The translations under genes were made by a program, and so were the position numbers. Below are positions 24,412 to 36,092 of a stretch of DNA of 64,000 nt, in pieces (the first letter of the stretch is position 1; every line of letters starts with the position of its first letter). The stretch comes from Eutypella sp. D-1 (taxonomy: Eukaryota > Ascomycota > Sordariomycetes > Xylariales > Diatrypaceae), in assembly GCA_023313575.1 (NCBI GenBank), contig JAJTTP010000002.1, positions 2,356,001 to 2,420,000 of the forward strand. Reading direction: 5' to 3'. The notes below the pieces were generated by a model, which saw only the letters and a program-made list of their open reading frames with translations, was not told the DNA's origin and did no database searches.

Positions 24412-25036
24412 CGGGAGTCAGTTTTTTTTTTTTCCCTCAATGATTTCTCAAGATGCGCCGATAGATAGATAGATGTGTTTATGACTACGTGAACGACGGA
24501 CATGAAATGAACAACCTGACACCTATTATTCAATTTACCCAAGTGAACTTCCACTCAAAACCTCTTTAAGACGTTAGGTAGGGAGGGGGAGCCATCTCTC
24601 GCCTTAACATTGAACTTTTCTCTATATTGAGGCGGCCTTATCCTATTCATTCTCCACCGCGCCCCCGGCGTAGCCCTGGGAGGGAAAAGACGGGTGCAGG
24701 CCAATATCCGCGCAGTTCCGGGTCCCGGTGGTGGTGGTCTCTGTTATAAGTCGATGCTCGGGGCTATTTTCTTTACTCTATTTACAAGTGTCGCTATATC
24801 GCCAACGGCCTCATATCTCTATCTATCCTGTCTTCCACCCTCCCATCTTTCTTGTCTACCTATCCATCTTCTCCCCCGCCAGCTACTTATGTTATGGATG
24901 CATGTACGTGGCTTGAAAACGAGACGAGACGAGACGAGGAATTCATGAATCAGAAAACGCACGCACTCCTGATGTAAACTTTTCAGGGATGCAATCAATA
25001 ACCGCCGCGCCTCCTTGCCTCCCAGCACATATGTAT
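24412..25036. other. Convergent intergenic region
   Basis: About 625 bp between the palmitoyltransferase and myosin 3' ends. Contains short microsatellites (GATA near 24462-24475, GAGAC near 24920-24940). No gene seen. Confidence 0.55.
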
Positions 25037-28000
25037 CTACCAGTCGTCGCCGTCGTCCTTCCTGGCCGACATGGCGTTCTGGCGGGCCTTGAGGGCGTCG
25101 GCAAGGGAGCCCGCGAGGCCGGGTCCGGGCGTAGGCGTATTGCTGCGGCTGCCGTCGCTGCTGTTCGCATTCAGGCTCATGCCCGAGTCGCGCGGCTGTA
25201 GGGATGCGGGCTTCTTGGCCGCGATGGGCCGCTTCGCCGGCGGCTGTGGCGGTGGCGGCTTCCGCACGCCGTTCTGGGCCGGCGGTGGAGGGGGCGGTGG
25301 CAGAGCCGCCTGTTCCTCCACGTACGCCGCCGGCACCCAGGCTTGGCCCTTGTCGTTCTTCGCTAGCCACCAGCCTAGAGAGCGCGAGTTAGTGTGTGTG
25401 CGCGCAAAATACCAGATTTTAATTCATTCTTCTACATAGAAGAGACATGATGGGCAACACCCCAGGGGAATCCTTACCGTTGTTCTCTTTCTTCACGATC
25501 TCGATGATCTCATTGGCCGTAACTGTGAGCTCATTCTCCCTCTGGCCGGCAAAGTCGTACAGGACCTTGGCTTTGATTGCCGCTCTAGCTGGAGGCGCGG
25601 CAGGCGGGGGCGGAGGCGGGGGTGGAGCGCGCGCGGAAGATGTGGAGCTCTGATTGCGTGTGTGGCTCGGTAGGGTGGTGACGGAAGCCGCTGGCGTAGG
25701 GACCGGCTGGCTCACATGGGAAGCTGCGGGTGTAGGTACCGGCCTGGGAGCCTGCACGGCGGCAGGGCCTGGTTTTGTCGTGTTTCTACTATTCTGGATC
25801 CGTGACGGCCGTCCGCCGGGGCCACCGGGCTTGATCAGCTTACCACGCGTGATGGGTCTCGGGGGCACAGGTTTGCCCTTCGGTGTGGGCCGGGACGTCG
25901 AGTTTGGCGGCTCTCCCGGCTGCGTGTGCACTGCGCCGCTCTTGTAAAAGTCGGCCGCGTTAGGGGAGTCCTTCAGGACCTTGACGACCTGCATCTTGCC
26001 TGGCTTCTTGGCGTACTCGATTGAGTCGCCGATCTTCAGATTGAAACCAGCGGGCATCGCCCGCTGCATCTGCGTGAACAGCTCCGTCTTGAGCATACAG
26101 TTCAGTAGCGGGTCCGGTTCCTGCGGCGAGCCAACGCCAAGCGAAAACCAGTCGTCCCTACACGTCGAGGCCCCGATAAACTTGATAGCTCCTAGGGGAA
26201 CTGCCCGCTCCGCCACGATATTGATCTGTCCGTTTGCTAACGTCTGAGCGACGATATAGAACTTGCTGTTGGTTACGATGAAAGTGCGCGGGCTAGGTTT
26301 ACTGGATCGACCGAATTTAGCCTCCAGGACCTCGCCACGGCACGAGAAGAGGGCCTTTTCATTGCTGGAAAGCTGGATGGATTCACGCAAATGCGACCCA
26401 GGTCCAGTGCTAGCATTGATGCCGAGGTAATCTCCCAGAAAACGACGGGATCCCAGCAAACTAAACCGCCTTCGCTCCTTGCGACCCTGCAGGACCTGGT
26501 GACCGTGATCTCGCAGTTGTAGGTATTCAGCACCTGTGCGCTTTTTCCGCCAGACGCGCTGTATCCTCGTCGCGGATTCTGCTCGGTACGCGAGGTAAGC
26601 CCTCCACATCCTCTGGATTCGGGTGGCCATGTTATGCCAGTAGCGGTCTCGCATGGTCTCTAGCGCAAACAGTGTCTCCGGTGACTTGATGAACGCCTTA
26701 GTGACACCCAGCTGCCACTCTTCCTTGGGGATGCTGGTGTCTTTCAGGATTTGTTTCACGGCGGCCTCCTCCGTCCCCTCCCATGTATATTCGCCAGCGT
26801 AAGATGTGGCGGGCGAAAGCAAGAAGAAACGCTCCACGAACTTTTCAAACGACTGACGATATGCAAACCCAGCACGTCGAATCCTGACGTTTTCCTGAAG
26901 ACCGAGGTATTTGATCTGGTGCAATACGTTCGGAACATTGTATTCGGCTGGCGACTTGTTCTCGTTGGGCTTGATGGTCCGGATATACGACGGCTGGCAC
27001 TTCATCAAGGTCTCCACCAGCGCATTGGCCGATGTTCGTATGCGATCGCCCGCGGTCGGCGGTTGCTTGCGGTTGTCCTGGTCGATCTGCTGAGGGAATA
27101 TTGTATGTACGAACTTATTCGAGCTCTGCTGGAACAAACTTTGGACGCCCTTAAGCAGCTGATCCTTGTTCTTGTCCGTTATTCCCTCCACCGTGTAGCT
27201 CACGTCTCCGGCGTAGTGCTTGATGATGAAGCTGCCTTGTCGTGGGGTCAGATGGGCGTTCGACATGCCGTTGATGCCCTGCATGAAGGTACGATCGCAG
27301 GCAGCCGGGTCGGCGTGCGCGGTCTTGGTTGCATCCTTGAGCGCGGAGAAAATTCCTGGGGGCCTAATCTGCTCGATCAGGTCGCAGACGATCTTGTTGT
27401 CGAAATACTTGATCGGGGTCCACTGGATCTGTTCGCGCGCATATTCTTCCTGCTCGGCCTTCAGGGTAAGTTGAATGAAAATCTGCTGTAACTTCTCGTT
27501 GACGTAGTTGATACACAACTGCTCGAAGCTATTCTTCTCGAAGATCTCGAAGCCGTAGATATCGAGGATACCGATATTGTTCGCCGTAGCCTGTCGGGCC
27601 TGTAGCGACTGGTTGATCCTCCCAACTATCCAGTCGAAGAGGTTGTAGTAGATAGCCATGGCCAGGGCATCACGGGTGGCAGTAGCCTGGGAGGTGTTGG
27701 TGGGAGACTCGATAACCTCTCCGCTTCTAGGAGTCAAAATACGGATAGTAATGGCCTTGATGAGGTCGGCCGGTGTCACCTCTAACAGATACGCTAAGAA
27801 GTCGACGACAGATTGATCATGTACAGCGGCATAACCATCATCTCCCTCGATAAAATGGATGTTGCCACACCACAGAATGGCCGCCAACATGCGGAACACA
27901 TCGTCCTGTTCCGCCTGACTAAGACCAATAATCTTCATTGCTTCCAGCGTGTCCCGAAACTCGGCCAGGTCATCTATCCCGTCGACATCGAAGCACTTGG

Positions 28001-28971
28001 AGCGGCTAAGGTAGGCATATGTCTCGGGTTTCTGGATGCCGAACATGGTCCGATAGTTATCGGAAGCGCCCTTAGCGAACTGGTAAAAGATGTGAAAGTT
28101 GCGCTCGTTCGTGATCTGGCCCACAACCCTCGTCTTCTCCAGGAGGTAGTTGGTAATGTCGGCACCGACGGGTTCTCCATTCGTGTTGAAGTGTATCTGC
28201 AGGTACTTGCCAAAGCGGGAAGAATTGTTATTTCTTAGAGTTTTGGCGTTACCGAAAGACTCGAGCAAGGGGTTGGTGGCCAGCACCATGTCCTTGATCT
28301 GCTGGATCTCGCCACTCTCGCCGCCGGATACGTTGGCGATGTATTGCATTATCCTCTTGGCAGCCTCGGTCTTGCCGGCACCGGACTCGCCCGAGATAAT
28401 AACACATTGGTTATCTCTATAGGCCTTCATGTTATAGTAAGCGGACTCGGCGATGGCGAAGACGTGAGGGGGCATCTCGAGACGGTTCTTGCCCTTGTAG
28501 GATTCGAGGACCTGGTCGGTGTAGATTCCGAGATCTCGGAAAGGATTGACGGAGACGAGGACATGGCCGATATATGTGTATATTTCACGACCCTCGAAGC
28601 GCTTTTTCAAGTTCTCGTTGATGGCCTCGTTAGAGACCTTGCTAAGTAGTGTTAGATCGGAAACGCCTATTTCCTTTTTCTTTGAAGTCTCGAAGGTGGC
28701 CTTTTGGGGCCTTGCACCACCACCTCCTCCTCCTCCGCCACCGGCAGCGCGACCGGCTCCGGATTTATCTTTTGGACGCCGACTGATACCCTATAAGGAG
28801 AAGAAGAGAAGAGAGGAGAGGTCATGGTCAGTAAAGCAGAGATGAGGAGGAGACGCTCTCGCCAGCATTTAGTAGCGAGTAGTAGCATATGGACTGGACT
28901 GGACTGGACTGGACTGAAGACTGCACGGGACTGAAGACTGCACGGGGCTTGTTTAGCTGGGCGCTCACCAT
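25037..28971 (-). CDS. myoA: Class I myosin (MyoA/Myo3-Myo5 type), three exons
   Basis: Actin motor for endocytosis and polarised growth at hyphal tips. Exons are 28971-28969 (ATG alone), 28790-25478 and 25374-25037, giving 1217 aa; introns are 178 and 103 bp. The second codon onward reads GISRRPKDK, followed by a Gly run. The motor domain runs from about 40 to 730, with P-loop GESGAGKT at about 135-142 and NNNSSRFGK as switch I. Two IQ motifs follow ([15 protein letters not shown] and [12 protein letters not shown]), then a basic TH1 lipid-binding tail, a Pro-rich region, an SH3 domain ([17 protein letters not shown]...WWLAKND) split by intron 2, and an acidic Arp2/3-binding C-terminus ending in DDGDDW. 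The residue 16 before the DALA motif, the TEDS phospho-site position, appears to be Glu. Length and order match fungal class I myosins. Confidence 0.95.
28891..28946. repeat. Tandem repeats in myosin intron 1
   Basis: Five copies of GGACT (28891-28915) run into two copies of the 17-mer ACTGAAGACTGCACGGG (28913-28929 and 28930-28946). They sit in the intron right after the lone start-codon exon. Confidence 0.85.
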
Positions 28972-30300
28972 ATTGGGGGGCGCACATGAAATACGCTGCT
29001 GGCTTTGACAGTTCTAGACTGTTAGGTGGTAAATGTGGTAGATGTGGTGGTAAATATAATTGGAACTGATCAGTTTAGGAAAGCTAAGAAAAAGAAAAAG
29101 CCTCCTCGAGATAATAATTACAATGATATTGAGAAAATGCGGTGGAAAGCTAAGAGGCACTGAGGGTCGCGGAGCTTCAAGTAAATGAGTGAGTGAGTGA
29201 GTGGGTTGAGTGAGAGAAAGCAAGGACGCGCAAAGATACCGGCTACTTGTTGGCCGTGGCGGTTGTTGTGAGAGAGTTTGTAGTCAGTATAGTCTTTGTC
29301 GTCGTCGTTATTGTTGCTGCTGCTGTTAGTTGTTGTTGTTGGTTAGTTGTATCGTTAATTAAGGGGAAGACACGATACAACAATTCCAAGGTTGAGTGCA
29401 GGTGGGATTACAAGGTTGAGATTACTTATTAGGTACCTACTTTAGGTACTCGAGGTAGTCTAAGTCAGGTAAGTGGTAATAAGTAATAGGTATGCATGTA
29501 CAAGGAGGGAAGTACGAAGTACGAGATAGCAGGATAGTCACTGTAGGTAGCAATGACGAGGGTTCCAGTCCTCCAGGGCTACATACATCCATAGTAAAGT
29601 GTAAAAGTGGGAGCCTTAAAGCCAAGATATTACGCTATTCTATTCGCTGTTCAGCAGCCACTTGTGCCCGCACAGCCTCAAAGCACTACGCAGCCTATCG
29701 CCCACCAACTACGTAATTTCTACAAGTAGAGTCTTTGGAGATGCAGGTGCAATGCAGTGCAGTGGTAAACCTCTTTACCCGACCCGACTCTAAAGCAGCA
29801 GTCACTACCTAGGTAACTATGTAGAGGAGAGTGCCTGCCCAATCTTATCTATATTAAGTACGCTAATTAGGCTAGCCGTACAACTAAGCATCCATTTACA
29901 CCAATAAGGACGTAAGCCACGCAAGACGGTACCGTGTACAGAAGGAAGGAAGAAGATGGAAGGCGAAGAGATCTCGGAACTCGTACACACTTTCTAAAGG
30001 AACCAACCAGCGGGGTAATTTAATCTTGTTGCCTTGGAACCTTGGAGCCTGCCTAGGTACCCGATATATTCTTATTAATAACCAAGAGAAACTATCTCCT
30101 ACTCAACCATCTCATACACCTGTGCATACATCATTCGCTATTATCACCTTTTTTTTTCTGATCTTGTCCGGGACTCGTACCCCGGGGCTGCCCGGACTAA
30201 CTCAATACGATGTGGCAGAAAAGTAGGAATCACGTGTCTTGGCTACTCCATAAAAGAGTGTACGAGTCCTCTCCCTCAAACGTCTACGTGTAGACTTTCA
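28972..30300. other. Myosin promoter and leader, intergenic
   Basis: First part of a 7.1-kb stretch without a confident gene. It holds the myosin upstream region, with a trinucleotide tract of GTT/GCT near 29310-29343, and TAGGTAC/TACCTA motifs near 29432-29500. A GC-rich 7-bp hairpin (GTCCGGG/CCCGGAC, 30166-30172 and 30191-30197) is present. No tRNA fold could be built from it. Confidence 0.45.
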
Positions 30301-33100
30301 GCGCGAAGGTCGAAAGGCTTGTCGAAATTCGACTACTCATTCTCCCTTCGTTCGTTCGTCAGAAATTTGCTACCCTCCGTTGTGTCCAGCGATGCCGGCC
30401 CTACATGGAAAGCGCGCGGCTCCCACGGAGAACTTAGCCGGTGTCCACCGAGCGCAATTGGTGCGGTTCACGATGGGCCCAAGACTATGATGTCGTAGCT
30501 TCAAATCTACTAGAGTCACAGGAGTCGAAAACCCGACGATAACTTCGTTGCTAGACCCGGAAAGAAACAAGAAGAAATACTCAAACAATGGAACCGGAAT
30601 CCGGCTTCTCCCACTCTCGTCTTAGGGTGCGATGTAGTCGCATCAACCCACTCCGACCGTCTGGAGTTTCAACTGAATTTCAGATCATGGAAGATGCAGT
30701 TGTCGGAAGTAGGCTCGCCTGCCTCGCATAATCCTCAAGTGTTCTCAACCTGAGTAAATCACGTCGTCTGTGGCCTCGCCTTCATTAACGCATACCTCTC
30801 GTCTTGCTCTGTGCTCCGCACAGGCCGGGGCACTGTCTACCCTGGTGTCAGCGTCCATGCAGATGGGTATGACGTCCGTGATTGCATTGCAGCTGAATAA
30901 TACCGGAGGTGCGGCAAGGGGTTGCATTTGGCGGACATAAATGGTGTCCATCCGGACCAGAGCTGCGGACTTCTGCTTGGCGCCACTAAGGAGCCGGACA
31001 TCCCGTGACCAAGCCAGCCGGCGCTAAACCAGGACACCGATAGAGTTCGATACAACTTGGCCTGGGTGCTCGCAACAAGCTGAGTTTCGGCCACACTTGC
31101 AACGCCCTGTCAGATGCACCCGAAGAAGGCACTCGCTACATGAGCATCTGCCACCCTGTCTTCGGGGGGCAGCAATCACATCATTGCACCAAACAGCCAC
31201 CACGCAACCACCCGGCGCGAGTTCGTCATGAGCCTAGTGAATAACCATATGTTACATTCGCGATGAGAATGTAGATGATTTCAGCACTTTCTCATGCTCC
31301 AGTGAACAAGGTGCGTTCCTCACATACCTCGTAGTATAGCAAATTGGCAATACCCTCAAGGCCATTCGACGGTGGCATCGAACAAAGCGGCCAATCAGGA
31401 GGGGAACCAAGTATGCGGATTAGATCATGAGTGAACTGGGTAGAATCCCCTCTCTATCTTCCGCTGCAGTTTCAAAGCAGCACGATGCCTTCTGCATCCC
31501 ATGATCGTCATGCTCGATACATTATGAACATTGTATATCGATGCATAGGACTCTTCTCGGCTTTACACCTCTGATAGAGTAGACCCGACCACTTATTCAA
31601 GGCCCTTAACCCATGCGTTGGTTAGCAGACTTCGAAATCGGCACAGGGGACTACTTCAACTTTTTGCAAAGCAGGTGTACCTGCGGCTGACCGCAAGCTT
31701 CGCTGGACTAGTTTGGCTGATTGCTAATGGGGTTCCGTTCGCCTACAGCGTGAGTAGATGTGCATATCCTGTAGATTCCACGAGATCTCTGAGTGTACCT
31801 GCAAGCGTTCAGTGGACAGTCAGTCAGTCTACCAGCCACCATCATGTGCAATCCCGCTGCCCTTTACCGAGTCCTTTTTCCAGTTCCTTGTCGGTGTTGG
31901 AATTAGTAGGCCCGACTAGAGCTCATTCTTCTGCGCAAGTTTTTTTTTGGGATAACGCAAGTTCCAAACACGAACCAGACAAGTCCAGAGGGATGACACT
32001 CATGGCTGAAATGGTCTTATGGAAAGGAGGGTAGGCTGATAGGTAATCCAAATCAGCAAGCCCCCTTTTCCATGGGACATCTATCACCTACTTCGAACGC
32101 GCTCTGAGTCCAGATTCCGCCAGGAGACCCATCAAGTTCCCAAACAGGCTTCAGTCCAGCCAGTCTAAGCCGAATCTGGATTCATCGCGTGGATGACTTC
32201 CTATTCGGGATATTCATAGGTGTGTCCCGCGTACTACTGATGTAGTAATTCCACAGTCTGACGGCCAGAGTATCGAAGAGTTTCGTTTCAACGCCCAATT
32301 GAGCAATGAAAGCTCTTCTATATGGGCATGTCATCAATTATCAAATCCAGTCACGGCATCATCATACGAAGCTAGAATATCATGACGTCTCTTAAGGCAA
32401 AGCCCCCGTCTAAGGCACAGTCCAAAGTAACTACTAGGAGTAGGGCCGCAGGAACCCCCCACATATACATTTACGAAAGTACAATTCCTCGGCTTGGCTC
32501 GCATCCGCGTCGCACTAAGAAGACTTACGAAACGCCCCTGGTCACAGGGGCCTCTTAACCCTCGTGAATTAGCATCCCGTGTTATAGGGCCCGGGACCTG
32601 TCTTCTTTTTTCTTTCGGAGGCGGTTTCAAGGCTCGTCGTGATACCGAACCGAACCCCCAAAACCTGAACTCACCTGACGCCCCGACGATCGAGTCGGGC
32701 ATTGCGATCAGCAGCGTCTGGGAATATCAGCGATCAAGGCGAAGAAGAGGTTCGTTCTGGTTTTGGAACAGAACATCTCGACAATCGCTTGAGGCTGTTT
32801 CGCCGACTTTCAACATATCGATGGCTTTCGGTCTTGGTGACGAAAGTGGGAGGATGACCGTTCCGTTGATAGACGACTTACCTCTGTTATCTGTAAATGT
32901 TCCTTCACAAAAGTCGTGACTGATTGATCTTGTTAAAGACATTCGTAGTTGGAAGCTCAAGATAATATGTAGTCGTGACCACATACCTACCCAAGGCTGT
33001 ATTGTACTCAAACCTCCCAGAGCTGACAGGCGAGGCTGCAAGGCTAGAATTTTGGGCATAGAGTGGACTCAACTCGAGAGGGACTTGATTGTGTGATGAT
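30301..33100. other. Possible decayed coding sequence, unassigned
   Basis: Several short plus-strand frames look protein-like but are broken by stops: from the ATG at 30588 for 47 codons; about 30790-30990 with internal stops; an open frame of roughly 160 codons ending at 32919; and 32920-33096 in another frame. None matches a family I can name, and the splice signals do not join them cleanly. A minus-strand frame also overlaps 32334-32702. It may be a pseudogene or just chance open frames. Confidence 0.25.
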
Positions 33101-36092
33101 AAGCATAGCGAGAAGGGAAAAACATCGAACGATGAGAAAAAGTCGAACGATTGTTAAATGATTTTGCATGAAGCGGCTCCTCGAACCTCTTAAATATTCC
33201 CCCAAGTCCCAAGAAAAATAGGATCTGCTTCGGGCTGTCTCTAACTAAGCGATAACCCGCTCTTTATATGTATAATAGTAACCGGCAACGGTTGCTCCAT
33301 CGCCGCCCCTGGAAGGCGCCCTTCTTGTCCAAGCATTTATCGTACGACTTTTCGAATCGTACGATTTTTCACACACTCGAGAGTTGTGGTGGTGGTGGTG
33401 GGATTTGCGTGGGGAAGGGGGGAGGCTGACTAACTGGACTAAACACATTTGTATAAACAATCGACCATTCATTTTGCTTGACATGCCCCCCATCACTACG
33501 TTTATCGTCCCTGGCCGAGAAACACAATGATAAAATAGCCTTTGTAGATCTTCGATATATCGGTTGACTTCATCAAATGATAGGACAGCAACTATTAACG
33601 TATCGATCAGGTCGGCCCTACAGCTACAGATACATAGCCCTCCTACTAGAGACGATCTACGAAGTCCAATTCTTATCATCAGATCGAATTATCCAAAGGT
33701 ATTCTGTCACATGCGTATCATAGTTGGAAACAAGAGTATACTACATATATAATATATATCCCAAAGACTTGAGGTCAGATAGCTAGATACAATCTTGCCA
33801 TCCTGCACCCCCGCGTGTGTTGTGTGCAGGAGAGGGAGCTCTAGACTTTCTAGGTAGCTGAGGAACATTCGCCATTCAGAGCGCGGCCATTACGTGCATA
33901 GACTACATGGGATACCCAAAGGGCCTAGGGCAATTGAGACATCGTGGAAGCTAGCACATCCGAGAGGGCCTTGCTTAAATTTCTCTCTTCCCCGGATTTC
34001 GTGTAGCTGTTGTGATACCTTCACCACCCCGTTGGGGTCGCCTCGGAACCCGGCAAGCCGTCGGCGCAGACAGGGCAGAGCCTCCCGGTTTTCACTAAGG
34101 AGAGCCCCCGTCCTCGTGGCAGGACAGGGGTATGCGTCCGCACGGAACTCGAACTCGCGCAGAAAGGGGGGATTTGGGGGGGGGGGGGGAGGAGACGGAC
34201 AGACGGTTCTAGACTAAACCAACTCTAGAATGTCGATTTGATAAAATGTGACAGTCTGACAGAGATGTTCTTCTGCAGCGGGCCAAGGGCTACACTCACG
34301 TATGTACATGGGTTATGTAATTAATCTTCAGTGCAATCTGGTTAGGCCCAGTCCGCTAGGTATTCCGCCCAGGCACTCTTGGCGGCCACATGTGGGGACC
34401 GGGCGCATTTGAAGATGTCGTGGAACCTTTTATTGGCCGCAGGCGAGAGAGCGCCAGGGGAGAATTGACGAATCCGCGCCGCCCAGCAGCCGCCCGCGAG
34501 ACTTGGGGCCGCTTGGTCTGCGGCTTGCCAGTGCAGAAAGATCCAAAATTAACCATTTTGGATGACCAACTATTGGCTATTTGGGGGACATATCACATTC
34601 GACGAATTCGAGCGCAACCCGTGTATATCCAAGGCGAGATGCCCTCGCAACCGCCTTTATCCCAAATTCCTCTTCTTCTTTCTCTCTAATTCATCCCCCC
34701 CCTTCCCTCTTCAATGCTACTCTCAAGTGAACTTTACGAACCAGGTACCTTTTCCGCGGAAATTGATTGTCTGGATCCCCCACTGGTACTTAATCAACGG
34801 AGTTAGTAGTAACCCCAGTGCTTTGCCCAAACGGCTCAGGGGTTCCTTAGTTGAAACCAGACCCCCGGCGCTTTCAAACGCGGCTCGTCGCAACTCCACA
34901 ATACAGGCACTTCACAAGTTCTGACCCAACAGTCATCAGAGCGCCGCCAACTGCGGGCTTCTTGCCATACTGGAGAGAGATTAGCGAACAGCTTGGACCC
35001 TCAGTGCGCCTTCGTGGACCTTTGCGAAACCAGCCTGTTCGTGTGATAATCGAGGTTTCGCTCGATCGACGACCCCCGGTCAAGATCGAAAAGAAGAGAG
35101 AGAAACATAAAAAGAGATCGACTTAGATTATCCGCTGTATCTAGTTATCTCAATCATTCCGCCATTGGGCGCTTAACAACAACTAAAAAGCTTTCCGCCT
35201 CCTAACTCACGCCACGGATTCGCACCACGCTGCGACAGCGCTGAGGAATCACGGCAACCTCAAACGGGGTTCAACCCCTGCTGACATCAACTTGCTAGCC
35301 AATGCAGGGTTTCATGGGCATTTTGACATCCGAACCCTTTTTGAACCCACCCTCACCCTGCTCCCGGAACCCGCAGAGAGACATCAGGGAGCGGATCTTG
35401 ATCTGCCCTAGTGCAAGTGGACTCTTTAGCTTACTCTTGCGAGAGCCGCCCCTCCCTGCCCCCTGTTCACGACCGTCGCCGCCGCTGACAGGGCAGTCTT
35501 TTCCGTCTTGCCTACATAGATTTCCTCCCGCGCTTTCAGGGGTGGGATTGAGTTTATGACTACCTAATCGCCCACCTCCGATCCTAAGTTTTGTTTTCCC
35601 TCCGGCTTCATTGCTTGGCAGTCAGGTCGTAGAAAGGATTTGCTCAATATCTGGGCTATCGCCAACTTCTTCCCATATACCTTCCTTTCCGTATATCCTG
35701 CTGGTTCAGATCGCTCTTTTTATCTTAGTATTCTTTTTTTTTCTTTTTCCTCCGGTTCGATAACTCCTTCGGTCACGGCCTCTTTCTTTTTCCGTTCGCC
35801 TTTCTTTTCGAGTTAATAGGTTTCGTTAATAAAGATCCCCGGACGGAGAAGATACAGAGGAAACGATAGTGCCAAGGGAAAGGAGAACTGCCACCCTCGG
35901 AAACGGACATATTTCCCATCGACTTCATATACGCCCACACGCTCGCTTAGTCCCTCGCTCGTTCGTTCGCTATCGAAGCCGCTGTTGTCAGTCGATGCCC
36001 ACGTGGTTAAACGGAATATCCCGCCGGAACTGTCGCAGGTCGACACATTTTTAATTATCAGTATTTAGTTGGATAGATAAGAGGAGGTCAAG
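33101..36092. other. Gene-poor region ending in the NoxA promoter and leader
   Basis: No convincing gene. Notable items are a 9-bp inverted repeat at 33339-33365, a run of 14 G at 34176-34189, and a T/C-rich stretch from about 35700 to 35815 that looks like promoter or leader of the NADPH oxidase gene. Confidence 0.45.
33339..33365. repeat. Short inverted repeat ATCGTACGA / TCGTACGAT
   Basis: Arms at 33339-33347 and 33357-33365 are perfect reverse complements, and each arm contains the 8-bp palindrome TCGTACGA. Could be a dimeric protein-binding site. Function unknown. Confidence 0.6.

Noticed and set aside
26751..27491. 246-codon open frame on the plus strand
   Set aside because: It lies wholly antisense to the myosin motor domain, which is clearly coding; it is a shadow frame.
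30166..30197. GC hairpin resembling part of a tRNA
   Set aside because: No full cloverleaf could be drawn and the loop lacks the TTC signature.
31618..32034. 138-codon plus-strand open frame
   Set aside because: No ATG at its start, no recognised domain; kept only as part of the possible relic region.
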